DNA from: Cyclobacteriaceae bacterium
GTDB taxonomy: Bacteria; Bacteroidota; Bacteroidia; Cytophagales; Cyclobacteriaceae
NCBI GenBank assembly: GCA_947458475.1
Contig: CANGZP010000007.1
Location: forward strand, 1 to 51,008
Length of the DNA: 51,008 nt
Direction: 5' to 3'
Shown: piece after piece, positions 43,559-51,008 of the stretch
How the letters are laid out: every line of letters starts with the position of its first letter
Position numbering within the stretch: position 1 is the stretch's first letter
Translations under genes and position numbers: made by a program
Notes under the pieces: generated by a model
Databases searched by the model: none
Seen by the model: only the letters and a program-made list of their open reading frames with translations
Told to the model about the DNA's origin: nothing

Positions 43559-44389
43559 ATGGAATTTGTCAAGCACCCAGCTGGAAAACTAGCCTACCGC
43601 AGCTTCGGTAGTGGTTCGGAGGTTTGGATATTCTTCCATGGCTATGGACAGAGCCACCAAGACCTGCTCGACTTTGAGAAACTCCGCACATCCACGCAAC
43701 GCTTTATTTTTGTAGACCTCATCTACCACGGCCTAAGCAGTTGGAACAGTTCTGAAAAAGCCCTCAAAAAAGAGGAATGGAAAGCCATTTTGCTAGCCCT
43801 TCTCCAGCAAGAGGCTATCGACACCTTTCATTTGGTGGGCTACAGCATGGGCGGCAAATTCGCCTTGCTCAGTTATGAGTTGCTCCCCGAGCAGATCCGC
43901 AGCCTTAGCCTCCTAGCCCCCGACGGCATCAAAACGGGCCTTTGGTACAGCATAAGCAACTACCCCAATAGTATCCAACCCTTATTCAAACAGGTCGTAT
44001 TTCGACCGCAGCGATTTTTCACCCTGGTGGATGGGCTAAAAACCACTGGCTTCCTGCAGAAGAGTCTCGTGAAGTTTGTCAAAACCCAACTCGAAACCCG
44101 TTCCAAAAGAGCGCAAGCCTACCTCGTTTGGAAGGTGCTAGGCGGTATCAACTTGCAATTAGGAACCATCATCCGGCAACTGCGGCAGCATCCCATTCCA
44201 GTAACTGTATTTTTAGGAGAATTTGACCGCATGGTATCCCCCAAAAACCTAGAACGGTTTACCTCCAAAGTTCCGCAGCTAAGCCTCATTCAACTTCCTG
44301 TAGGACACGGACAACTCATCGAGGCCACGGTTTCACACCTGCAACAGTCCAAAAAAAAGAGGCCAATCCCTAGTTCCAAGCGACCATAG
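43559..44389 (+). CDS. Alpha/beta-hydrolase-fold protein
   Basis: The 276-residue protein has the alpha/beta hydrolase fold. It shows the oxyanion-hole segment FFHGYGQSHQDL, nucleophile Ser96 in HLVGYSMGGKFALLSYE, a probable acid Asp in FLGEFDRMVS, and catalytic His in LPVGHGQLIEA. No signal peptide is seen, so it is cytoplasmic. The closest general types are small esterases or MhpC/MenH-like hydrolases; the substrate is unknown. The upstream gap to tetR (43393–43558) is very AT-rich and contains the 10-bp direct repeat TAAAATATTA at 43405 and 43446. A weak -7-like TAATTTTA lies at 43546. Confidence 0.87.
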   Translation: MEFVKHPAGKLAYRSFGSGSEVWIFFHGYGQSHQDLLDFEKLRTSTQRFIFVDLIYHGLSSWNSSEKALKKEEWKAILLALLQQEAIDTFHLVGYSMGGKFALLSYELLPEQIRSLSLLAPDGIKTGLWYSISNYPNSIQPLFKQVVFRPQRFFTLVDGLKTTGFLQKSLVKFVKTQLETRSKRAQAYLVWKVLGGINLQLGTIIRQLRQHPIPVTVFLGEFDRMVSPKNLERFTSKVPQLSLIQLPVGHGQLIEATVSHLQQSKKKRPIPSSKRP

Positions 44390-44450
44390 ATAATCCGACC
44401 TAAAAAGCAAAAACTTACCCCTACTTTTTACGATCTAAAAGCCAAATTCT

Positions 44451-44458
44451 TACCTTTG
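44451..44458 (+). promoter_or_regulatory. -7 box for purL
   Basis: TACCTTTG is an exact TAnnTTTG, 20 bp before the purL ATG. Initiation near 44465 would leave a leader of about 14 nt, too short for a purine riboswitch. No TTG is evident at -33. Confidence 0.6.
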
Positions 44459-44478
44459 TTTCTTACCCGCCCAAGGAC

Positions 44479-47400
44479 ATGATTTTCTTCTTTGAATCCC
44501 CTCAGAAACTCATTTATGGAGTTCAAGTACCTCAACCCCTGCACGCAGAAGACTTACAAAAGTTAAGCTGGCTTTTTGGTGAGGCAAAAGCCATCCAAAC
44601 GGATAAAATTAGCGGTACCTACTCAGGACCACGCAAAGAAATGATCACCCCCTGGTCTACCAATGCGGTAGAAATCACAGGAAATATGGGAATCCTAGGG
44701 ATTCAGCGAATCGAAGAATTCATCCCACTTCAACCCGGTGAGCAGATTGATCCCATGCTCCAAAAAGCATACGAGGGCTTGGATCAGGAGATTTTTGACA
44801 TTCAACTCCAACCTGAGCCGGTCAAAGCGATTACAGACATTGCCTCCTACAACAAAAGTGAAGGCCTTGCCTTGAGCCAAGAAGAAGTCGACTACCTCAA
44901 TCAGGTGGCCGCACAACTTGGACGACCGCTCACCGACTCGGAAGTATTTGGCTTTTCCCAGGTCAACTCCGAGCATTGCCGCCACAAGATCTTCAACGGT
45001 ACCTTCATCATCGATGGCGAAGAAAAGCCGATGACACTTTTTCAATTGATTAAGGAAACCTCCAAGCGTCATCCCAACCGGATTGCTTCGGCATACAAAG
45101 ACAATGTGGCTTTTGTACAGGGACCACGCATCCAGCAATTCGCTCCTAAAACGCAGCATCAAGCAGATTTTTTTGAAGCCCGAGAAATCGATACGGTCCT
45201 TTCCCTCAAAGCAGAAACGCACAACTTCCCCACCACCGTCGAGCCCTTCAATGGTGCCGCTACCGGTGCAGGCGGAGAAATCCGTGACCGCCTTGCAGGA
45301 GGTACGGCTTCCATCCCACTTGCTGGCACAGCCGTGTACATGACTTCCTACGCTCGGTCAGAAGCAGGACGTAGCTGGGAAAAAAATCTAGCCAATCGCC
45401 CCTGGCTCTACCAAAGCCCAATGGACATTCTCATCAAGGCTTCCAATGGAGCCTCTGACTTTGGAAATAAATTTGGCCAGCCCCTCATCGCTGGCTCGGT
45501 ACTCACCTTCGAGCACGAGGAAAACGAGAAACAGCACGGTTTTGACAAAGTCATCATGCTTGCGGGTGGGGTAGGATTTACCAACGCCAAGTACACCAAG
45601 AAAGCGGAGCCTAAAGCAGGCGACCAAATCGTGATCATGGGCGGGGACAATTACCGCATCGGTATGGGTGGATCTGCAGTATCCTCCTTGAATACGGGTG
45701 AGTTATCCAATGCCATTGAACTCAATGCCATCCAACGCTCCAATCCGGAAATGCAAAAGCGCGTTTCCAACGTGATTCGTGCCATGGCAGAGAGCGAAAA
45801 TAACCCAATCGTCTCGATCCACGATCACGGAGCAGGAGGACACCTCAACTGCCTCTCTGAATTGGTAGAAAGCACCGGAGGTACGATTCACATTGACCAG
45901 CTTCCTGTAGGAGACCCTACCCTATCTGCCAAAGAAATCATTGGCAACGAGTCCCAAGAACGCATGGGTCTAGTGGTGGGCAAAAAAGACATTCCGCTAT
46001 TGCAACAACTCTCCGAACGCGAGCGTGCCCCCTTCTACGTGGTGGGCGAAACGACTGGAGACATGCATTTTAAATTTGAAAACCAGAAAACTGGCGAAAA
46101 GCCGGTGGACTGGAATCTCGGCTACCTCTTTGGCTCTTCGCCAAAAACAATCCTTGAAGATGTAAGTGAGAAGGGGTCGGCATTTGCAGACAGTTCCCAC
46201 CAAGAAAGCCTACTCCTTACCTACCTCAAAGAAGTACTTCAACTCGAGGCAGTGGCCTGCAAGGATTGGTTGACCAATAAAGTGGATCGCTCCGTCACTG
46301 GCCGCGTAGCTACCCAGCAAACCGTCGGCGAAATCCAATTGCCCCTCAACAATGTGGGCGTCATGGCACTCGACTTCACCGGTCAAAAAGGAATCGCTAC
46401 CTCCATCGGACATGCTCCTGTAGCCGCTCTGGCCAACCCAGAGGCCGGAAGCCGCTTGGCCATTGCAGAAGCACTGACCAATTTAATCTTTGCCCCCATC
46501 ACGGATGGATTGAAGGGGATTTCGCTTTCGGCCAACTGGATGTGGCCTGCAAAAAATAAGGGCGAAAACGACCGCCTCTACCGTGCAGTACAGGAAGTTT
46601 CTGAGTTTGCCATCGCCTTGGGCGTCAATATTCCTACCGGCAAGGACTCCCTGTCCATGACCCAGAAATATCCTGATGGAAAGGTAGTCTACTCTCCAGG
46701 AACAGTGATTATCTCGGCCATTGGCGAATGCACAGACATTCAAAAGACGGTGAAAACCGCGCTCATTCCTCAAGAAGGCACTCGGGTATTGTACCTTGAC
46801 TTCTCGAAGGATACCGCCAAACTTGCCGGTTCTTCTCTCTACCAAGTCCTCAATAAGGTAGGCCAAACACCACCTACCGTAGTCGATGCTACCTATTTTG
46901 CAAAGGCATTCGAAGCGGTACAGCAGCTGATCGCTCAGGATTTAATTCTAGCTGGCCACGATATTTCTTCGGGAGGAATCCTCACCGCCTTGTTGGAAAT
47001 GTGCTTTCCAAATTCATCCACGGGCATACAGATAGACGCAACCCAACTTCCAGAAAAAGACCTGATCAAAGCCTTCTTCTCTGAAAATCCAGGAATTCTC
47101 ATTCAAGTAGCCAACACAGGAAAGGTGGAGGAATTGCTGGCGAACACTGGGGTTGACTTCATCTCATTGGGCGAAGTGACCTTGAACGGAAAACTGCAAC
47201 TTGCCAACCACAGCCTCGACATTGCCGAGTGGCGAGATACCTGGTACCGCTCTTCGTACCTGCTGGATCGAAAGCAAAGCGGCGAAAAGCTAGCGCTAGA
47301 ACGATTTACAAACTACAAAAACCAGCCATTGCAATACAGCTTCTCTCCGGGTTGGGAAGGAAAGTTGGCCAAGCTAGGCCTCGACCCTTTCCGTACCAAA

Positions 47401-48159
47401 AAAGGAAAAGCTACTGCAGCAATCATCCGTGAAAAAGGGGTGAATGGAGACCGAGAAATGGCCTACTCCCTTTGGCTAGCAGGCTTTGAAGTGAAGGATG
47501 TACACATGACCGACCTGATTTCCGGAAGGGAAGACTTGAGCGGCGTACAGATGATTGTATTCGTAGGTGGTTTCTCCAACTCCGATGTATTGGGCTCTGC
47601 CAAAGGTTGGGCGGGTGCCTTCTTGTACAACCCTAAAGCGAAGCAGGCCTTGGATGCATTTTACACCCGTCCAGACACCCTTTCCTTGGGGGTTTGCAAT
47701 GGCTGCCAGTTGATGATCGAATTGGGTCTAATTGCCCCTGATCATGCGGAGAAGCCTAAAATGCTGCACAATGCGAGCCATAAATTTGAGTCTGGCTTCG
47801 TCAATGTAACCGTTCCTGAAAACAAATCGGTGATGCTCGGTAGCCTCAGCGGACAGCGACTAGGTGTATGGGTAGCCCACGGAGAAGGTAAATTTGCGCT
47901 TCCAAAAGGCGAAAATGCCTACCATTTTGCGATGAAGTACAGCTATGCTGCTTATCCGGGAAATCCGAACGGTTCAGACTTTGCGACAGCAGGCATTACT
48001 TCTGCCGACGGTCGACACTTGGCCATCATGCCACATATTGAGCGCAGCATCAAGCCATGGAACTGGGCACAGTACCCAAGCGATCGTCACGATGAAGTGA
48101 CTCCTTGGATAGAAGCCTTTGTGAATGCAAGACTGTGGGTGGAAAAGCACCTCAACTAA
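44479..48159 (+). CDS. purL: Phosphoribosylformylglycinamidine synthase, single-chain
   Basis: This enzyme converts FGAR, glutamine and ATP to FGAM in de novo purine synthesis. The 1226-residue length fits the large single-chain form that fuses the PurS-like N-terminal, synthetase and glutaminase domains. Visible motifs are FSQVNSEHCRHKIFNG, ETHNFPTTVEPFNGAATGAGG and SIHDHGAGGHLNCLSE. A second synthetase half (GHDISSGGILTALLEMCF) follows. The class I glutaminase at the C-terminus (about 960–1220) carries nucleophile Cys1073 in LGVCNGCQLM and His/Glu in PHIERS. The rest of the pur pathway is not in the window. Confidence 0.97.
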   Translation: MIFFFESPQKLIYGVQVPQPLHAEDLQKLSWLFGEAKAIQTDKISGTYSGPRKEMITPWSTNAVEITGNMGILGIQRIEEFIPLQPGEQIDPMLQKAYEGLDQEIFDIQLQPEPVKAITDIASYNKSEGLALSQEEVDYLNQVAAQLGRPLTDSEVFGFSQVNSEHCRHKIFNGTFIIDGEEKPMTLFQLIKETSKRHPNRIASAYKDNVAFVQGPRIQQFAPKTQHQADFFEAREIDTVLSLKAETHNFPTTVEPFNGAATGAGGEIRDRLAGGTASIPLAGTAVYMTSYARSEAGRSWEKNLANRPWLYQSPMDILIKASNGASDFGNKFGQPLIAGSVLTFEHEENEKQHGFDKVIMLAGGVGFTNAKYTKKAEPKAGDQIVIMGGDNYRIGMGGSAVSSLNTGELSNAIELNAIQRSNPEMQKRVSNVIRAMAESENNPIVSIHDHGAGGHLNCLSELVESTGGTIHIDQLPVGDPTLSAKEIIGNESQERMGLVVGKKDIPLLQQLSERERAPFYVVGETTGDMHFKFENQKTGEKPVDWNLGYLFGSSPKTILEDVSEKGSAFADSSHQESLLLTYLKEVLQLEAVACKDWLTNKVDRSVTGRVATQQTVGEIQLPLNNVGVMALDFTGQKGIATSIGHAPVAALANPEAGSRLAIAEALTNLIFAPITDGLKGISLSANWMWPAKNKGENDRLYRAVQEVSEFAIALGVNIPTGKDSLSMTQKYPDGKVVYSPGTVIISAIGECTDIQKTVKTALIPQEGTRVLYLDFSKDTAKLAGSSLYQVLNKVGQTPPTVVDATYFAKAFEAVQQLIAQDLILAGHDISSGGILTALLEMCFPNSSTGIQIDATQLPEKDLIKAFFSENPGILIQVANTGKVEELLANTGVDFISLGEVTLNGKLQLANHSLDIAEWRDTWYRSSYLLDRKQSGEKLALERFTNYKNQPLQYSFSPGWEGKLAKLGLDPFRTKKGKATAAIIREKGVNGDREMAYSLWLAGFEVKDVHMTDLISGREDLSGVQMIVFVGGFSNSDVLGSAKGWAGAFLYNPKAKQALDAFYTRPDTLSLGVCNGCQLMIELGLIAPDHAEKPKMLHNASHKFESGFVNVTVPENKSVMLGSLSGQRLGVWVAHGEGKFALPKGENAYHFAMKYSYAAYPGNPNGSDFATAGITSADGRHLAIMPHIERSIKPWNWAQYPSDRHDEVTPWIEAFVNARLWVEKHLN

Positions 48160-48238
48160 GGAAAAGTGGAACCGAGGCATTGGGAGATTGTCTCCAAGAT
48201 GATAATCACAAAGCGGCTTTTGGATTTAACGAACAAGT

Positions 48239-48730
48239 ATGACTCCTACCCCGTATCAGATCCCTGCGCAAACCCGCATTGGTCACGTTCATTTGAAAGT
48301 TAGTGACCTTAAACGAGCCTTAGATTTCTATACCGGACTGCTTGGCTTTGAATTAGTAACCACCTACGGCACCGAAGCCGCTTTTATTTCTGCCGGAGGT
48401 TATCACCACCATATTGGTCTAAATACCTGGCAAAGCAAAAATGGAAAGCCCCCAGAAAAGAATGCCACCGGACTTTTTCATACTGCCATCCTTTACCCAA
48501 CTAGAGCAGATCTAGCTAGGATCCTTCAACGGTTACTGAATGCAGGCTACCCGATTACTGGCGCTGCAGATCATGGGGTTTCAGAAGCGATTTATTTGGA
48601 TGACCCAGATCAAAATGGAGTAGAACTCTACTGGGACAAGCCAAAAGAAATGTGGCCCATGGACCCCCAAGGAAATCTGGTGATGTATACTCGTTCACTG
48701 GATCTAGAAGGGCTTTTAAAAGAAATTTAA
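48239..48730 (+). CDS. VOC-family (glyoxalase / catechol 2,3-dioxygenase-like) protein
   Basis: The 163-residue protein has two beta-alpha-beta-beta-beta modules of the VOC fold. The first begins IGHVHLKVSDLKRALDFYTG and the second is LFHTAILYPTRADLARILQR. Candidate metal ligands are His in GHVHLKV, His in LFHTAI and Glu in NGVELYWD. It resembles the N-terminal half of CatE-type extradiol dioxygenases, but a single-unit protein like this may instead be a glyoxalase-like isomerase. The reaction is unknown. It follows purL by 79 bp, with a small GGAGA-ttg-TCTCC hairpin in between. Confidence 0.87.
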   Translation: MTPTPYQIPAQTRIGHVHLKVSDLKRALDFYTGLLGFELVTTYGTEAAFISAGGYHHHIGLNTWQSKNGKPPEKNATGLFHTAILYPTRADLARILQRLLNAGYPITGAADHGVSEAIYLDDPDQNGVELYWDKPKEMWPMDPQGNLVMYTRSLDLEGLLKEI

Positions 48731-48761
48731 AGCTCAACTTGCAGGTAAAACTACTTTTCAA

Positions 48762-49568
48762 TCATAGGGGATGGCTATTGAGGAGCATTCCTTCTTTTAC
48801 CGTTTTAAGGTAGGTGACTGACTTGCCATCCTCTCCTACTTCACACACCCTGTAGCTGGGAAAAGGATTGCCCCAAGAACCTCCAAAGTGTCCCGCCCAT
48901 AAAAAAGGCTTGTCCCGATAAACCATCAGTCCATCTAAATCGTGGTCATGCCCATGGAAAGTGGCCCGTACATTTTTATAGGAAGCGATCAAATCCATAA
49001 AGGCTTGACAAGCAACTCCATTTCTGGCCCAATCACGCTGAGAGATATGGATAAATACAAATACATGGGAGAGCTGCTCGTAGGAATCCAATATCCCTTT
49101 CAGGTAATTCAAATCCGCGCAAAGGTAGTCGCCCGCTAGATTAGAAGAGTCCAATAGCACAACTCCATAATCATCCTTCACCACAAAGGAATGATTGGTG
49201 GCATGCCCCATCACACGCGCAAAGGTCTCCACATCCACCCGATCGTGATTGCCTCGGGTAGCGAAGGTTGGAAATTGAACTTGATCATACACCGCCTTCA
49301 CCTCAGGTAGAAAAGAAGGGGTGTCGTGAATCAAATCCCCATTGAAGACCACAAAATCAACCCCTTTTTCTCGATGGATGGCATCGATCAAATTTTGATG
49401 TGACAAGGCAAAATCTGTATTGGGCTGCCCCCAGTGCCCATCCGAAGCAGTGATAAACTTGAGTCGGGTTGCTTTTGGAAGTTGGGAAGTGCTGTAGCTC
49501 AGAAAAGGAAGGGAAATCAATCCCGCACTGAGTGCACCTACTTTTTGGAGGAATGGACGTCGTTGCAT
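48762..49568 (-). CDS. Tat-exported calcineurin-like metallophosphoesterase
   Basis: The 268-residue protein has a twin-arginine signal peptide (MQRRPFLQKVGALSAGLISL). The metallophosphoesterase motifs occur in order: ASDGHWG (D-x-H variant), FNGDLIHD (GDxxHD), TRGNHDR (GNHD), His in FIHISQRD and FHGHDHDLDG (GHxHD). A dimetal centre is therefore complete, and the protein should act in the periplasm. The substrate (phosphodiester or monoester) is unknown. The ATG at 49568 is chosen because it places the RR pair at the N-terminus; an upstream ATG at 49595 would add nine residues. Confidence 0.9.
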   Translation of the reverse strand: MQRRPFLQKVGALSAGLISLPFLSYSTSQLPKATRLKFITASDGHWGQPNTDFALSHQNLIDAIHREKGVDFVVFNGDLIHDTPSFLPEVKAVYDQVQFPTFATRGNHDRVDVETFARVMGHATNHSFVVKDDYGVVLLDSSNLAGDYLCADLNYLKGILDSYEQLSHVFVFIHISQRDWARNGVACQAFMDLIASYKNVRATFHGHDHDLDGLMVYRDKPFLWAGHFGGSWGNPFPSYRVCEVGEDGKSVTYLKTVKEGMLLNSHPL

Positions 49569-49724
49569 GGCTTGAAAATACAACTTTGCGTGCAATTTCC
49601 GAATGGCTAGGATGCCTTGAATAAAATCTACTTAAAACTCCACCTACTCAAACGGATTGTCCTTTTGCTTAAACGAATTGCTGAAGCCATCCCTTTTTCT
49701 TACTTTTCGAAAAACCCTCTCCGC

Positions 49725-51008
49725 ATGCGAAGCTCCTTCTTCATCACCCTATTTCTTTTGGTTGGCATCAGCCTATCCGCTCAAACCCTCGACAAAGGGC
49801 AACTGGATGCACTCACCGAAAAGCACTGGCAGTCCGGCCTCCGTTTGTTGAACGAGCTGGTTTCCATGCCCAACGACGCGGTGTTTCCAGAGCAAATCGC
49901 AGTGAACATCGCTTGGTGCGAAAAGGCATTCACTGCAAGAAATTGGTCGGTAGCCCAATTGGAAACAGGTGGAATCCCCTTACTCCTCGTAGACAAAAAG
50001 CAACCGAATGCCAAAAAAACAGCCCTATTTTACTTTCACGTTGACGGACAGGCAGTAGATATCAGCAAGTGGGATCAGAAAGACGCCTACCGACCTGTTC
50101 TCAAAGCCCAATCGGCAAACGGTACCTGGGAACAACTCCCTATGGAAAAGCTTCAAAGTGAATACAATGCAGATTGGCGCATTTTTGGCCGCTCAACCTC
50201 GGATGACAAAGGTCCTTTGGCCATGTTCCTCACCGCTTGGGATGCCCTCAGCGAAGCTGGAATTTCTCCCGACTACTCCATAAAAATCATTCTCGACTTT
50301 GAAGAAGAACAAGGTTCACCTAGACTTCCTGCAGCCGTTATCAAGCACAAGGAAAAACTCGCTGCAGACCTCATGCTCATCATGGATGGACCACGTCATA
50401 CGTCAAACCTGCCAACACTTAGCTATGGTGCCAGAGGCATCTCCGAACTTTTCTTGACCACCTACGGACCCAAGCTTCCTCAGCACAGTGGTCACTACGG
50501 CAACTATGCTCCCAACCCTGCCCTGCTGATGTCTCAGTTGCTGTCTTCCATGAAAGATGAAAATGGCAAAGTGATCATTCCTGGTTTTTACGACGGCATC
50601 ACCTTTTCCGAGGCGGAGCGCAAAATCTTTGCTGCCGTACCTGACAACGAGCCTGCTGTCAAAAAGCGTTTGGGCCTAGGCCGCACAGATCAGGTAGGCC
50701 AAACCTACCAAGAGAGTATCAACTACCCTTCGCTCAACATCAAAGGCCTTTCTGCGGGTTACACTGGAGCCCAAGCCACCACGATTATTCCTGCGGTTGC
50801 CCTAGCCGAACTCGACATGCGACTGGTTCCTGAGTCGGACCCAGTACGCTTGTTTGAATTGATCAAAACCCACATTCGCAAGCAGGGATTCTACATTACC
50901 GAAAAAGATCCCAGCGATGAAGAGCGAATGACTCATCCAAAAATCGTCAAAGTAGGCACTTCGATTTCCTACCAAGCATTCCGTACGCCCATGGACTCTC
51001 CAACTGGA
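49725..51008 (+). CDS. Secreted M20-family metallopeptidase (3' end beyond window)
   Basis: The first 428 codons are present and the frame is open to the right edge. A signal peptide is evident (SSFFITLFLLVGISLSAQ). M20 zinc-ligand motifs are ALFYFHVDGQAVD (HxD), GRSTSDDKGPLAMF (bridging Asp, DDKG), DFEEEQGSP (catalytic EE) and LIMDGPRH (Asp). A dimerisation (lid) domain covers roughly residues 225–390. The last ligand, a C-terminal His, lies outside the window. It is probably a periplasmic dipeptidase or aminoacylase-type exopeptidase of the M20 dipeptidase group. A weak -7-like TACTTTTC is at 49701–49708. Confidence 0.9.
   Translation, partial: MRSSFFITLFLLVGISLSAQTLDKGQLDALTEKHWQSGLRLLNELVSMPNDAVFPEQIAVNIAWCEKAFTARNWSVAQLETGGIPLLLVDKKQPNAKKTALFYFHVDGQAVDISKWDQKDAYRPVLKAQSANGTWEQLPMEKLQSEYNADWRIFGRSTSDDKGPLAMFLTAWDALSEAGISPDYSIKIILDFEEEQGSPRLPAAVIKHKEKLAADLMLIMDGPRHTSNLPTLSYGARGISELFLTTYGPKLPQHSGHYGNYAPNPALLMSQLLSSMKDENGKVIIPGFYDGITFSEAERKIFAAVPDNEPAVKKRLGLGRTDQVGQTYQESINYPSLNIKGLSAGYTGAQATTIIPAVALAELDMRLVPESDPVRLFELIKTHIRKQGFYITEKDPSDEERMTHPKIVKVGTSISYQAFRTPMDSPTG

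Noticed and set aside
44695-45222. A 175-codon open frame on the minus strand
   Set aside because: It lies wholly opposite purL, which has clear family motifs through this stretch. Its translation shows no recognisable domain and there is no promoter, so it is an antisense shadow.

Overview
The window looks like chromosomal DNA of a Bacteroidota bacterium, most likely order Cytophagales and near Algoriphagus/Cyclobacteriaceae. That placement is inferred from gene content and is not a measured phylogeny. Supporting signs are at least eight -7 promoter boxes of the Bacteroidota form TAnnTTTG close to start codons, the general lack of Shine-Dalgarno sequences, a DAHP synthase–chorismate mutase fusion, an M56 peptidase fused to a TonB C-terminal domain, an UpxY-type NusG paralogue, and a metal RND pump fused to its outer-membrane channel. 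The genes are ordinary and tightly packed. No rRNA, tRNA, insertion sequence, prophage or CRISPR array is visible.

Layout. 1–2216 (minus): partial lysS and proline dehydrogenase. 2342–10113 (plus): aromatic amino-acid block with two DAHP synthase–chorismate mutase paralogues, then aroB, aroA, pheA, an aminotransferase and tyrA, most of them overlapping or nearly touching. 10212–13070 (plus): kelch protein, APC permease and a short SSB. 13214–15172 (minus): alkaline-phosphatase-superfamily protein and GNAT acetyltransferase. 15273–22878 (minus): heavy-metal efflux locus with two-component system, fused RND/outer-membrane protein and adaptor. 23237–24894 (plus): BlaI/M56-TonB pair. 25159–29439: PepSY membrane protein, lipoprotein and metG. 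29666–36102: ligA, CNNM/CBS protein, dapA, xseA, xseB. 36156–43338 (minus): lone UpxY-like gene, then a TetR–TolC–adaptor–RND multidrug efflux operon. 43559–51008: alpha/beta hydrolase, purL, VOC protein, Tat-exported metallophosphoesterase and a partial M20 peptidase.

The most notable signal lies between the two DAHP synthase paralogues (3670–3813). A 31-codon ORF carries eight Phe/Tyr codons within nine consecutive positions. It is followed by an intrinsic terminator with a 12-bp stem and a seven-T run. An upstream segment overlapping the leader ORF can pair with the 5' arm of that terminator (12 pairs, one bulge). This is the architecture of a classical ribosome-mediated Phe/Tyr attenuator, placed before the genes that make Phe and Tyr. 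The second notable signal is an array of four CTTA(G/A) direct repeats at exactly 11-bp spacing (20800–20837), just upstream of the metal efflux gene and next to genes for an OmpR-family two-component system. Other points of interest are a DNA ligase about 145 residues longer than usual with an internal repeat, a three-half-site operator before blaI, and an inverted repeat at the tetR promoter.
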